Shown here: in pieces, positions 52,142 through 59,534 of the stretch
Numbering within the stretch: the first letter of the stretch is position 1
How the letters are laid out: the number at the start of each line of letters is the position of its first letter
From: UBA3305 sp002373555
GTDB taxonomy: Bacteria; Bacillota; Clostridia; Lachnospirales; Lachnospiraceae
Assembly: GCA_946612455.1 (NCBI GenBank)
Contig: CAMOER010000010.1
Coordinates: 1-64,000, forward strand
Length of the DNA stretch: 64,000 nt
Direction: 5' to 3'
Made by a program: the position numbers and the translations under genes
The notes under the pieces: model-generated
Database searches by the model: none
Seen by the model: the letters and a program-made list of their open reading frames with translations, nothing else
What the model was told of the DNA's origin: nothing

Positions 52142-52435
52142 TTACTCCTTCTTTCCGATTCTCTCCGCCGCCATCTCGATTCCTTCATTATCATCGGACA
52201 GAAGCCGGTTCACGCGGCTGATCGTAGCGGTCGAAGCGCCGTTGCTCGCGCAGATCTCCTGGTACGTCTGTCCCCCCAAAAGACGCACCCCGACATCGAA
52301 CCGCTGCGACAGGGACAGCAGTTCATTCGGTGTACAGATATCCTCAAAGAAGGAATAGCATTCTTCCTTATTCTTCAGTTTCAGTACCGCGTCAAACAAC
52401 TGTTCAACGTTCGGCGTATGGATCTTTTTATTCAC
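52142..52435 (-). CDS. YerC/YecD family TrpR-like transcriptional regulator
   Basis: 97 residues from the GTG at 52435, which follows GGGAGGAGAGA; a longer frame to 52489 is unlikely. Trp-repressor fold: FFEDICTPNELLSLSQRFDV, LLGGQTYQEICASNGASTAT, ISRVNRLL. YerC proteins have been proposed as histidine regulators (HisR) in Bacillota. A his-type palindrome is present at 13054 in front of hisZ. That link is an inference. Confidence 0.9.
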   Translation of the reverse strand: MNKKIHTPNVEQLFDAVLKLKNKEECYSFFEDICTPNELLSLSQRFDVGVRLLGGQTYQEICASNGASTATISRVNRLLSDDNEGIEMAAERIGKKE

Positions 52436-52510
52436 TCTCTCCTCCCATATATTTCCTGATGATCCGAAAGCATCTCCGGATCCAGGCACTACACTGCTTT
52501 TATCTTTTAC

Positions 52511-52539
52511 AGTTTAACACTTTGAAGTGAAAAAGGCAA
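52511..52539 (-). promoter_or_regulatory. Promoter of yerC with internal palindrome
   Basis: Minus strand TTGCCT (52534-52539), 17-base spacer, TAAACT (52511-52516). The spacer carries CACTTTGAAGTG (52519-52530), an inverted repeat that could bind a regulator. Confidence 0.5.
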
Positions 52540-52626
52540 GACAGGTGCAGCGAAATAATACAATCCTAAGACTATTTATACGATTATTTGCCGAATGTAA
52601 AAAGGAAATTTTTTTGCAAAAAAAGC

Positions 52627-52655
52627 TTGCATTATTTTCCTTCCTGTAGTATTCT
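52627..52655 (+). promoter_or_regulatory. Promoter of the SSS transporter
   Basis: TTGCAT (52627-52632), 17-base spacer, TATTCT (52650-52655). A small hairpin AACGC/GCGTT follows in the leader near 52676-52691. Confidence 0.55.
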
Positions 52656-52720
52656 CTTTAACAAGCAATCGCTTTAACGCATAAAAGCGTTGCATCAGTA
52701 AACCATTGGAGGTGTCTGTT

Positions 52721-54262
52721 ATGTTTATCAAAGTTCTTCTGCTCATTGTCTTCTTCGCAGTCATGATCGGAATCGGCTTCTACTGCAGGAAGCACTCTAC
52801 AGATGTGAACGGATTCGTGCTCGGCGGCCGCTCGGTCGGTCCCTGGTTCACCGCTTTCGCTTACGGTACCTCCTATTTTTCTGCTGTTATCTTCGTTGGT
52901 TACGCCGGACAGTTCGGCTGGAAGTACGGCATCGCATCCACGTGGGTCGGCATCGGCAACGCGCTGATCGGTTCTCTCCTTGCATGGGTCATCCTCGGCA
53001 GAAGGACCCGCATCATGACGCAGCATCTGGATTCCGCGACCATGCCGCAGTTCTTCGAAGCCCGCTACAACAGCCCTGCGCTGAAAATAGCCGCATCCAT
53101 CATCACATTCATTTTCCTGATTCCCTACACGGCTTCTCTGTACAACGGTCTTTCCAGACTGTTCGGAATGGCTTTCAACATTGATTACTCCGTCTGTGTG
53201 ATCGTCATGGCCGTTCTGACCGGCATCTATGTCATTGCCGGCGGCTACATGGCTACCGCCATCAACGATTTTGTCCAGGGAATCATTATGCTTTTCGGCA
53301 TCTGTGCGATCATCTTTGCCGTGCTGAAGAGCCAGGGCGGCTTCCTGGCCGCGCTCGACGGACTCGCACAGGTCACAGACGAGACCGTTTCCGCTACCCC
53401 CGGCGTGTTCAATTCCTTCTTCGGCCCGGATCCCTTCAACCTGCTCTGCGTCGTTATCCTGACTTCGCTCGGCACCTGGGGCCTGCCGCAGATGGTGCAG
53501 AAATTCTATGCGATCAAGAGTGAGAAATCCATCGCCACCGGTACTGTCGTTTCCACCTTTTTCGCCTTTGTCGTAGCAGGAGGATGTTACTTCCTGGGCG
53601 GATTCGGCCGTCTGTTCTCGGATAAGATCGATATTGCCGCGAACGGATTCGACTCAGTCATCCCGACCATGCTCTCCGGTCTTCCGGATATCCTGATCGC
53701 GCTGGTCGTGATCCTGGTCCTCTCGGCTTCCATGTCCACACTGTCTTCGCTGGTCCTGACCTCCAGTTCCACCCTGACGCTGGACCTGCTGAAAGGCCGT
53801 GTCGTAAAGGAAATGGATGAAAAACGTCAGGTTCTGATCATGCGCTGGCTGATCGTCGTATTCGTTGCGATCTCTGTCGTCATCGCGATCATTCAGTACA
53901 AGTCGAACGTCACCTTCATCGCGCAGCTGATGGGCGTTTCGTGGGGCGCGCTTGCCGGCGCATTCATCGCTCCGTTCCTGTATGGCCTGTACTGGAAAGG
54001 CGCTTCTCCTGCAGCCTGCTGGGTAAGCTTCATTTTCTCGACTGTGGTCATGCTGGCCAACATGCTGGTCAGACCGAGCTTCCCCGTTGTTCTTCAGTCT
54101 CCGATCAACGCCGGTGCGTTCTGCATGCTGGCCGGACTCGTGATCGTCCCGATCGTATCCGTCTTTACAGCGAAGCCGGATAAAGCGATTGTGGAAAGCG
54201 CCTTCGCATGCTACAATGAAAAAGTACTGGTTCCGAAGCGCAGAGCACTGGAAGAGAACTGA
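52721..54262 (+). CDS. Sodium:solute symporter (SSS family)
   Basis: 513 residues from the ATG at 52721, with GGAGGTG upstream. About 13 membrane helices of the PutP/SGLT fold: FAYGTSYFSAVIFVGYAGQF, IAGGYMATAINDFVQGIIML, GTWGLPQMVQKFYAIKSEKS. Substrate not resolved (proline, pantothenate, sugar or acid are family options). Single-gene unit ended by a terminator. Confidence 0.9.
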   Translation: MFIKVLLLIVFFAVMIGIGFYCRKHSTDVNGFVLGGRSVGPWFTAFAYGTSYFSAVIFVGYAGQFGWKYGIASTWVGIGNALIGSLLAWVILGRRTRIMTQHLDSATMPQFFEARYNSPALKIAASIITFIFLIPYTASLYNGLSRLFGMAFNIDYSVCVIVMAVLTGIYVIAGGYMATAINDFVQGIIMLFGICAIIFAVLKSQGGFLAALDGLAQVTDETVSATPGVFNSFFGPDPFNLLCVVILTSLGTWGLPQMVQKFYAIKSEKSIATGTVVSTFFAFVVAGGCYFLGGFGRLFSDKIDIAANGFDSVIPTMLSGLPDILIALVVILVLSASMSTLSSLVLTSSSTLTLDLLKGRVVKEMDEKRQVLIMRWLIVVFVAISVVIAIIQYKSNVTFIAQLMGVSWGALAGAFIAPFLYGLYWKGASPAACWVSFIFSTVVMLANMLVRPSFPVVLQSPINAGAFCMLAGLVIVPIVSVFTAKPDKAIVESAFACYNEKVLVPKRRALEEN

Positions 54263-54273
54263 TTTCCAACAGA

Positions 54274-54310
54274 AAAAAGGGGATCTGTGCAGGGCACAGA
54301 TCCCCTTTTT
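54274..54310 (+). terminator. Terminator of the SSS transporter gene
   Basis: AAAAAGGGGATCTGTGC / GCACAGATCCCCTTTTT, a 17-bp perfect stem with a 3-base loop and trailing T-run; A-run on the other side makes it symmetric. Confidence 0.92.
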
Positions 54311-54330
54311 CATTAAAGGAGGAAGAATCC

Positions 54331-55488
54331 ATGAAACATGTACGATTATTTACTGCTGCCGCAGTGATGCTGCTGTTCATTCTGTTGCCGGTAAATGTAC
54401 GTGCCGAAGTGTCCGGGAAGGTGGGCGGCATCAGCTGGTCCGTATCCGATGACAGAGTCCTCACCATCAGCGGTACCGGCGCCATGCCGGATTATGAAGC
54501 CCGGAGTCTTATGGAACGTGAAGGGACTCCAAAAAGGCCTCCGTGGGACCACAATCGGGTCCGGAAAGTCATCATTGAAGAAGGCATCACAAAGGTCGGA
54601 GCCAGTTCGTTCTACAATTATCAGCAGCTGACTGAGGTGGAACTCCCTTCCACCTTAACGGAAATCGGCCGGGCAGCTTTCTCCGATTGTACGGTCCTGC
54701 CCGAAATAACGATCCCCGATTCCGTCAGCCGTCTGGATGATTACGCATTTCACGGCTGCGGCGAACTGAAGACGATCACGATCCCCGGAAAGATCGAAAA
54801 AATAGGGGATTATGCTTTTTGCGACTGTTATTCTCTGAAAACGGTTCAATTAAACCAGGGGCTGAAGACAATAGGCGTGTGTTCTTTCTGTTTTTGTTAT
54901 TCACTGAAAAACATCACGGTTCCTGACGGAGTAACAAAGATTGAGGACGGCGCATTCGACAGATGCCGGGAACTGCGATCGATCAGTCTGCCGGACTCGC
55001 TCAAAACGATCGGTGAAACCGCGTTTTCCTTCCTTGACAAACTGCGTTCTGTAAAGATCCCTGATTCCGTGACCTCCATAGGCATCAACTCGTTCAGCGA
55101 CTGTCCGCGTCTTACCGAAGTAAAAGGCGGCGGCGGCCTGAAAAAAATCGGCAATGCAGCATTTTATAATTGCTATCGTCTGAAAAAGATAACCATTGGA
55201 AAAAAAGTAACTTTTATCGGCGCCCATGCTTTTGAACGCTGCAGGAAGCTCCGTTCCATCACGATTCCGGCAAAAGTAAAAAAGATTGATTTTTTCGCCT
55301 TCTATGAATGCACCGGCCTGAAAAAGCTGACGGTAAAAACCACAAAACTGAACAGTAAACGTCTCGGGGAAAAAGCGTTTTATAAAGTGCCGGCATCTGT
55401 TCGGGTGACAGTCCCCCGTTCCAGAAGAAAGGCATACCGCTCCCTGTTCATTTCCAGAGGAATGTCTCCCCGGGCATCCATAAAATAA
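54331..55488 (+). CDS. Secreted BspA-type leucine-rich-repeat protein
   Basis: 385 residues. Signal peptide at 1-25 (LFTAAAVMLLFILLPVNVRA). From about residue 80 the protein is a run of roughly ten 23-residue LRR_5 repeats of the form L-x-x-I-x-I-P-x-x-V-x-x-I-x-x-x-A-F-x-x-C (TIPGKIEKIGDYAFCDCYSL, SLPDSLKTIGETAF). No cell-wall anchor is seen at the lysine/arginine-rich C-terminus. BspA repeats often mediate adhesion. A-rich Lys codons are commoner than in neighbours. Starts after AAAGGAGG. Confidence 0.88.
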   Translation: MKHVRLFTAAAVMLLFILLPVNVRAEVSGKVGGISWSVSDDRVLTISGTGAMPDYEARSLMEREGTPKRPPWDHNRVRKVIIEEGITKVGASSFYNYQQLTEVELPSTLTEIGRAAFSDCTVLPEITIPDSVSRLDDYAFHGCGELKTITIPGKIEKIGDYAFCDCYSLKTVQLNQGLKTIGVCSFCFCYSLKNITVPDGVTKIEDGAFDRCRELRSISLPDSLKTIGETAFSFLDKLRSVKIPDSVTSIGINSFSDCPRLTEVKGGGGLKKIGNAAFYNCYRLKKITIGKKVTFIGAHAFERCRKLRSITIPAKVKKIDFFAFYECTGLKKLTVKTTKLNSKRLGEKAFYKVPASVRVTVPRSRRKAYRSLFISRGMSPRASIK

Positions 55489-55505
55489 ACCATGCAGGTA
55501 TTTTC

Positions 55506-56366
55506 ATGATCACAGACTTCCATACACACATATTTCCCGACAGGATCGCGGCTGCAGCCATTGACAAGCTCAGCCGCGCTGCACATATCAGGCCGTTTCT
55601 GGATGCTTCCGCAGCATCGCTTCTTGCTTCCATGGAAGACGCAGGGATCGGCCGCTCTGTCCTGCTTCCCGTCGCAACTGCGGCAAGGCAGGTGGAAAAA
55701 CTGAATGATTCGGCTGCGATACTGAATGAAAAATACGCAGATCCCGGCAGCGGGAAACCGCGGCTGCTTTCCTTCGGCGCCATGCATCCGGATTATGACG
55801 GCTGGAGGAATGAGCTTTCGAGAATGAGAGAACTTGGTCTGCAGGGATTCAAGCTCCATCCCGTTTACCAGGGGGTAGATATAGACGATATCTCCTATCT
55901 TCGTATATTCGCGCGGGCTGCGGAACTGGATCTGATCGTGGTCACCCATGCCGGTTTTGATATCGGTTTCCCCGGTGTGGAACACTGTTCTCCTCCTATG
56001 TGCCGGCATGTCTGCGAAGAGATCGGACCGTTCAAATTTGTGCTTGCCCACATGGGCGGCTGGCGGAACTGGGATGAAGTGCCTGAGCTGCTGTCCGATA
56101 CCGGCGCCTATATCGATACGGCCTTCTCCACAGAGGAATTCCCGCCGCTTGATGACGGCTACTGGGATGATAAAAACACTTCCATGCTGGACGCGGCGGA
56201 GACCGTAAAGATCATCCGCGCTTTCGGTAGTGACCATGTGCTGTTCGGCACGGATTCCCCGTGGTCGGATCAGAGGCAGAGCCTGGACTTTTTCAAAAAG
56301 CTCCCCCTTTCACAGGATGAGCTTGCAAACATCCTTTCTGATAACGCAGAACGGCTTCTCGGATGA
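55506..56366 (+). CDS. Amidohydrolase-2 family metal-dependent hydrolase
   Basis: 286 residues. DFHTHIFP metal motif, GFKLHPVYQG, THAGFDIG, LAHMGGW, and a terminal aspartate in FGTDSPWSD. These are the ligands of the amidohydrolase_2 (ACMSD/uronate isomerase-like) group acting on carboxylates. The substrate is unknown. Lies 17 bases after the LRR gene. Its stop codon sits in the loop of the following terminator. Confidence 0.88.
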   Translation: MITDFHTHIFPDRIAAAAIDKLSRAAHIRPFLDASAASLLASMEDAGIGRSVLLPVATAARQVEKLNDSAAILNEKYADPGSGKPRLLSFGAMHPDYDGWRNELSRMRELGLQGFKLHPVYQGVDIDDISYLRIFARAAELDLIVVTHAGFDIGFPGVEHCSPPMCRHVCEEIGPFKFVLAHMGGWRNWDEVPELLSDTGAYIDTAFSTEEFPPLDDGYWDDKNTSMLDAAETVKIIRAFGSDHVLFGTDSPWSDQRQSLDFFKKLPLSQDELANILSDNAERLLG

Positions 56367-56376
56367 GAAGCCGTTC
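56349..56376 (+). terminator. Terminator overlapping the amidohydrolase stop codon
   Basis: GAACGGCTTCTC / GAGAAGCCGTTC (12-bp stem, 4-base loop), then TTTATTTC. The TGA stop begins in the loop. Confidence 0.88.
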
Positions 56377-56383
56377 TTTATTT

Positions 56384-56827
56384 CTATTCGATCATGATCC
56401 TGTCGCCGGCTCTTGCCGTCCCGCCTTCGAGTACCGCCGCGAAAACGCCTTCCCGCGGCATCACGCAGTCACCCGCCTGCCGTCTGATCGCGCAGTCGGC
56501 ATGACATTCCTTCCCGATCTGCGTGACTTCGCACAGAGCACTGCCGATCCGCAGTCTTGTGCCCACAGCCAGCGCCTTCAGTTCAATCCCCTCACACAGG
56601 ATATTCTCTGCGAACACGCCCGGGAACAGCTTCACGGAAACATGTTCCTGCATGCGGTCCACGCTCTCCTTCGCCAGCAGGCTCACCTGCCGGTGCCATT
56701 TTCCGGCGTGTGCGTCCCCGAGGATCCCGTGGTCCGGCACCAGTTGAACCGCTTCCACCGGATGCTTCTGTTCACCCTTTCTTTCGCTGATACAGATGGC
56801 ATGGATCAAAGCTTCCTTTCCGCACAT
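56384..56827 (-). CDS. MOSC-domain protein
   Basis: 147 residues from the ATG at 56827. VPDHGILGDAHAGKWHRQVS, LAVGTRLRIGSALCEVTQIG and GKECHADCAI contain the MOSC beta-barrel and its conserved cysteine. MOSC proteins bind or transfer the molybdenum cofactor sulfur; many in Clostridia act with small MoaB-like or substrate-specific hydroxylases. No Mo enzyme is nearby. Confidence 0.9.
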   Translation of the reverse strand: MCGKEALIHAICISERKGEQKHPVEAVQLVPDHGILGDAHAGKWHRQVSLLAKESVDRMQEHVSVKLFPGVFAENILCEGIELKALAVGTRLRIGSALCEVTQIGKECHADCAIRRQAGDCVMPREGVFAAVLEGGTARAGDRIMIE

Positions 56828-56908
56828 TTCCCGCACCTCTTTCTAAAAAAATCAGCTTCATTATAAATATATCCGCCTACTATGTCAATGCCAATTCGGC
56901 GCAGCAAA

Positions 56909-56933
56909 AAGGCGGCCGCAGAACGGCCGCCTT
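56909..56933 (-). terminator. Terminator after the ACT-domain gene
   Basis: Minus strand AAGGCGGCCG / CGGCCGCCTT (10-bp stem, 5-base loop), followed by TTTGCTGC. Ends the iorA-to-ACT operon. Confidence 0.85.
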
Positions 56934-56950
56934 CCATTTTACTTTTCCGT

Positions 56951-57385
56951 TCAGATCTCTTCGATCTCTTCCTGGCTCAGGATATACAGTCCCATCTTCT
57001 TCAGGGATATCTCCGCCTTCTTCGTATCCGCCACACGGAAGATCATATAGGCCTTCTTTTCCTTCTTTCCGCCGAGAAAAGCATACATATACTCGATGTT
57101 GACTTCCGCATCCGCGAAGTACTGCAGGAGCTTGTCCAGGCCGCCTGCTTCGTCCGGGATCTCGACGGCAAGAACAGATGTCAGACTCGCGACAAAATCG
57201 TTGTCCTTCAGGAGATTCACAGCCGCATATGCATCATCCACGATGATCCTTGCAATGCCGAACTCGCTGGTCTCAGCCAGAGACAAAGCACGCATATCCA
57301 CATTTGCATCCGCAAGCACGCCGGTCATCTTCTTCAGCTGTCCGGGCCTGTTTTCCAGAAATACCGAAATCTGTTTTACGCTCAT
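56951..57385 (-). CDS. Tandem ACT-domain protein
   Basis: 144 residues, two ACT repeats: VKQISVFLENRPGQLKKMTG (1-65) and the second from about 70 (TSVLAVEIPDEAGGLDKLLQ). ACT pairs bind amino acids, and genes of this type commonly close aromatic-acid CoA-ligase clusters. Likely allosteric or regulatory for the adjacent ligase. Gap of 32 bases. Confidence 0.9.
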   Translation of the reverse strand: MSVKQISVFLENRPGQLKKMTGVLADANVDMRALSLAETSEFGIARIIVDDAYAAVNLLKDNDFVASLTSVLAVEIPDEAGGLDKLLQYFADAEVNIEYMYAFLGGKKEKKAYMIFRVADTKKAEISLKKMGLYILSQEEIEEI

Positions 57386-57417
57386 GTTATCTCTCCTTTC
57401 TCATCCTTTTGATCTGA

Positions 57418-58719
57418 TCAGATCTTTCTCTTATCGATCACACGCACAGCCTTGCCTTCGCTTCTTGCGATCGACTTCGGCGCGACCAGGGAGACCTTCG
57501 CCTTGATGCCCAGCATGGACCGAAGACCTTCCACGAGATCCTTCTGGCGGGCGGAGATCTCACCCATGTTATCGGTGAACATCTCAGGCGTCATCTCTAC
57601 CTGTACATCCAGTGTATCCGTATTATTGACTCTGTCAACAACAATCTGATAATTGGCGGCATAACCGTATTTCAGCAGGACAGTCTCGATCTGGCTCGGG
57701 AATACATTGACGCCGCGGATGATCAGCATATCGTCCGTACGTCCTTTCGGCTTCGTCATGCGCACGTGCGTACGGCCGCAGGAGCATTTCTCTCTGGTCA
57801 GGGTGCAGATATCTCTGGTACGATAACGCATCATCGGGAATGCTTCCTTGTCGATCGCCGTGAAAACAAGCTCGCCCTGGGTGCCTTCGGGAAGCACTTC
57901 GCCGGTATCGGGATCGATGATCTCGGCAATGAAGTGATCCTCGTTGATATGCATGCCGCCCTGTGCGGAGCACTCGAAGGAAACGCCGGGGCCCGAAAGC
58001 TCGGTCAGTCCGTAGATGTCATAGGCCTTGATGCCCAGGGTATTCTGAATATCCTGGCGCATCTCCTCGCTCCAGGCTTCCGCGCCGAAGATACCGGCCT
58101 TGAGCGGGATATCATCCGGTCCGTAGCCCATTTCCTTCATACGCTCGCCGAGATAAGCGGCGTAGCTGGGCGTGCAGCAGAGGATCGTCGCCTGCAGATC
58201 CATGATGAACATGATCTGACGGTCGGTATTGCCGGAGCTGGTCGGGATCGTCAGACAGCCGACCTTATGGGAGCCGCCGTTCAGGCCGGGGCCGCCGGTG
58301 AACAGACCGTATCCGTAGGAAACCTGGCAGACATCCTCTTCGGTGCCGCCGGCTGCCATGATCGCTCTGGCGCAGCACTCTTCCCACAGATCGATATCAT
58401 GCTGTGTGTAGAAAGCGACGACGCGCTTTCCGGTGGTACCGGAGGTGGACTGGATCCTGACGCAGTCCTTCAGGGGCTTGCCCATCAGGCCGTAGGGATA
58501 GGCTTCTCTCAGATCGCTCTTGGTCAGGAACGGAAGCTTGTGAAGGTCATCAATGGACTTGATGTCTTCCGGCGTCACGCCTTTCTCTTCCATTTTCCTG
58601 CGATAATAAGGGACATTGTCCCAGACATGCTTTACCTGCTTGACGAGCTTCTCGTTCTGTATCTCAACAATTCTCTCTCTGGAAGCGCATTCAATGTCTT
58701 CCTGATAGTATCTCTCCAT
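57418..58719 (-). CDS. Phenylacetate-CoA ligase-type AMP-forming ligase
   Basis: 433 residues, the length of PaaK. IQSTSGTTGKRVVAFYT P-loop, PTSSGNTDRQ, YDIYGLTELSGPGVSFEC and RTDDMLIIRGVNVFPSQIET. Converts an aryl acid (phenylacetate, indoleacetate or similar) to its CoA ester. With the downstream ACT gene and upstream iorAB it suggests reversible aryl-acid/2-oxoacid fermentation, which conserves energy. Confidence 0.92.
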   Translation of the reverse strand: MERYYQEDIECASRERIVEIQNEKLVKQVKHVWDNVPYYRRKMEEKGVTPEDIKSIDDLHKLPFLTKSDLREAYPYGLMGKPLKDCVRIQSTSGTTGKRVVAFYTQHDIDLWEECCARAIMAAGGTEEDVCQVSYGYGLFTGGPGLNGGSHKVGCLTIPTSSGNTDRQIMFIMDLQATILCCTPSYAAYLGERMKEMGYGPDDIPLKAGIFGAEAWSEEMRQDIQNTLGIKAYDIYGLTELSGPGVSFECSAQGGMHINEDHFIAEIIDPDTGEVLPEGTQGELVFTAIDKEAFPMMRYRTRDICTLTREKCSCGRTHVRMTKPKGRTDDMLIIRGVNVFPSQIETVLLKYGYAANYQIVVDRVNNTDTLDVQVEMTPEMFTDNMGEISARQKDLVEGLRSMLGIKAKVSLVAPKSIARSEGKAVRVIDKRKI

Positions 58720-58772
58720 ATGATCTCCTAAAGTTTTATTGTCTTCCCTTGCGCGGTCAGCGCTGTAATGGG

Positions 58773-59345
58773 TTACGCATTTTTGCCCAGCAAAAATGCC
58801 TTCTTATTCATTTCAAGAAACTTCGGCGGGACACATGCGGAGAGCGCTGCCATCCATTCTTCCTCGGGAATGTCGAAATAATGGGAAAGACGGCCCATGA
58901 GGACGATATTCACCGCACGGGAGCTTCCGGCTTCCTCTGCGAGCTTCAGGCAGTCGAGCGCATCGACCTTCGCGCCTTTTTCCCGCATTTTTTCCACGAG
59001 ATCCTCCGGATAGGATGCCGCACCGGTAATGACCGGCATCGGATCGATCTGCTGCGTATTCGTGACGATCTGGCCGTCCGGCTTCAGATAGGACAGCCAT
59101 CTGGCCGCCTCCAGGATCTCGAATGAAACGATGAAATCCGCTTCACCCTGATCGATGACCGGTGAATAGACCTTGTCGCCGTAACGCACATAGGTGACCA
59201 CGCTGCCGCCTCTCTGCGACATGCCGTGCACCTCTGAGACCTTGACATCATAGCCCCTGGAAAGAAGGAGCGCTCCGAGCATCTTGCTGGCAAGAAGTGA
59301 TCCCTGCCCGCCGACACCAACGATCATGATATTTTTCGTTTCCAT
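58773..59345 (-). CDS. iorB: Indolepyruvate:ferredoxin oxidoreductase beta subunit
   Basis: 190 residues from the ATG at 59345; the frame is open upstream, but the ATG is the recognisable start. Gamma-type domain: IMIVGVGGQGSLLASKMLGA, EVHGMSQRGGSVVTYVRYG, VDALDCLKLAEEAGSSRAVN. Pairs with IorA in oxidative decarboxylation of arylpyruvates to aryl-CoA. No strong ribosome site is visible at this ATG; it follows a tiny frame that has one. Confidence 0.93.
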   Translation of the reverse strand: METKNIMIVGVGGQGSLLASKMLGALLLSRGYDVKVSEVHGMSQRGGSVVTYVRYGDKVYSPVIDQGEADFIVSFEILEAARWLSYLKPDGQIVTNTQQIDPMPVITGAASYPEDLVEKMREKGAKVDALDCLKLAEEAGSSRAVNIVLMGRLSHYFDIPEEEWMAALSACVPPKFLEMNKKAFLLGKNA

Positions 59346-59349
59346 ATGT

Positions 59350-59421
59350 TCATTCCGCCGCCTGCGCGGCAAATCCTTTCCTTAGTTTGAGGATCATCCT
59401 CAGGATTCTTCTGTACTGCAT
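59350..59421 (-). CDS. Candidate 23-residue leader frame before iorB
   Basis: ATG at 59421 preceded by TTGGAGGAAAAGAA, an almost ideal ribosome site. Residues MQYRRILRMILKLRK open a basic helix, ending in AAE and TGA at 59350, 4 bases before the iorB ATG. iorB itself lacks a good site, so the frame may couple translation. It could also be a chance frame. Confidence 0.4.
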   Translation of the reverse strand: MQYRRILRMILKLRKGFAAQAAE

Positions 59422-59438
59422 TTCTTTTCCTCCAAAGT

Positions 59439-59531
59439 TTATTTACTCAGGAACAAATGAAGCACATTCCTCAGCATCTGTATCAGCATCATGCGGTACG
59501 GCACGGCCGCCTGACCGCATGGTGTCAGCAT
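59439..59531 (-). CDS. Candidate 30-residue frame between iorA and the iorB leader
   Basis: ATG at 59531, 3 bases after the iorA TAA, stop at 59439. The C-terminal half (MMLIQMLRNVLHLFLSK) would form an amphipathic helix. The ribosome site is weak (AAAGG). The region also holds an ATGCGGT / ACCGCAT inverted repeat. Treat as tentative. Confidence 0.25.
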   Translation of the reverse strand: MLTPCGQAAVPYRMMLIQMLRNVLHLFLSK

Positions 59532-59534
59532 CCT

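Noticed and set aside
52519..52530. CACTTTGAAGTG as the his operator type
   Set aside because: Its sequence does not resemble the TTAGCA...TGCTAA palindrome before hisZ, so a shared regulator cannot be claimed.
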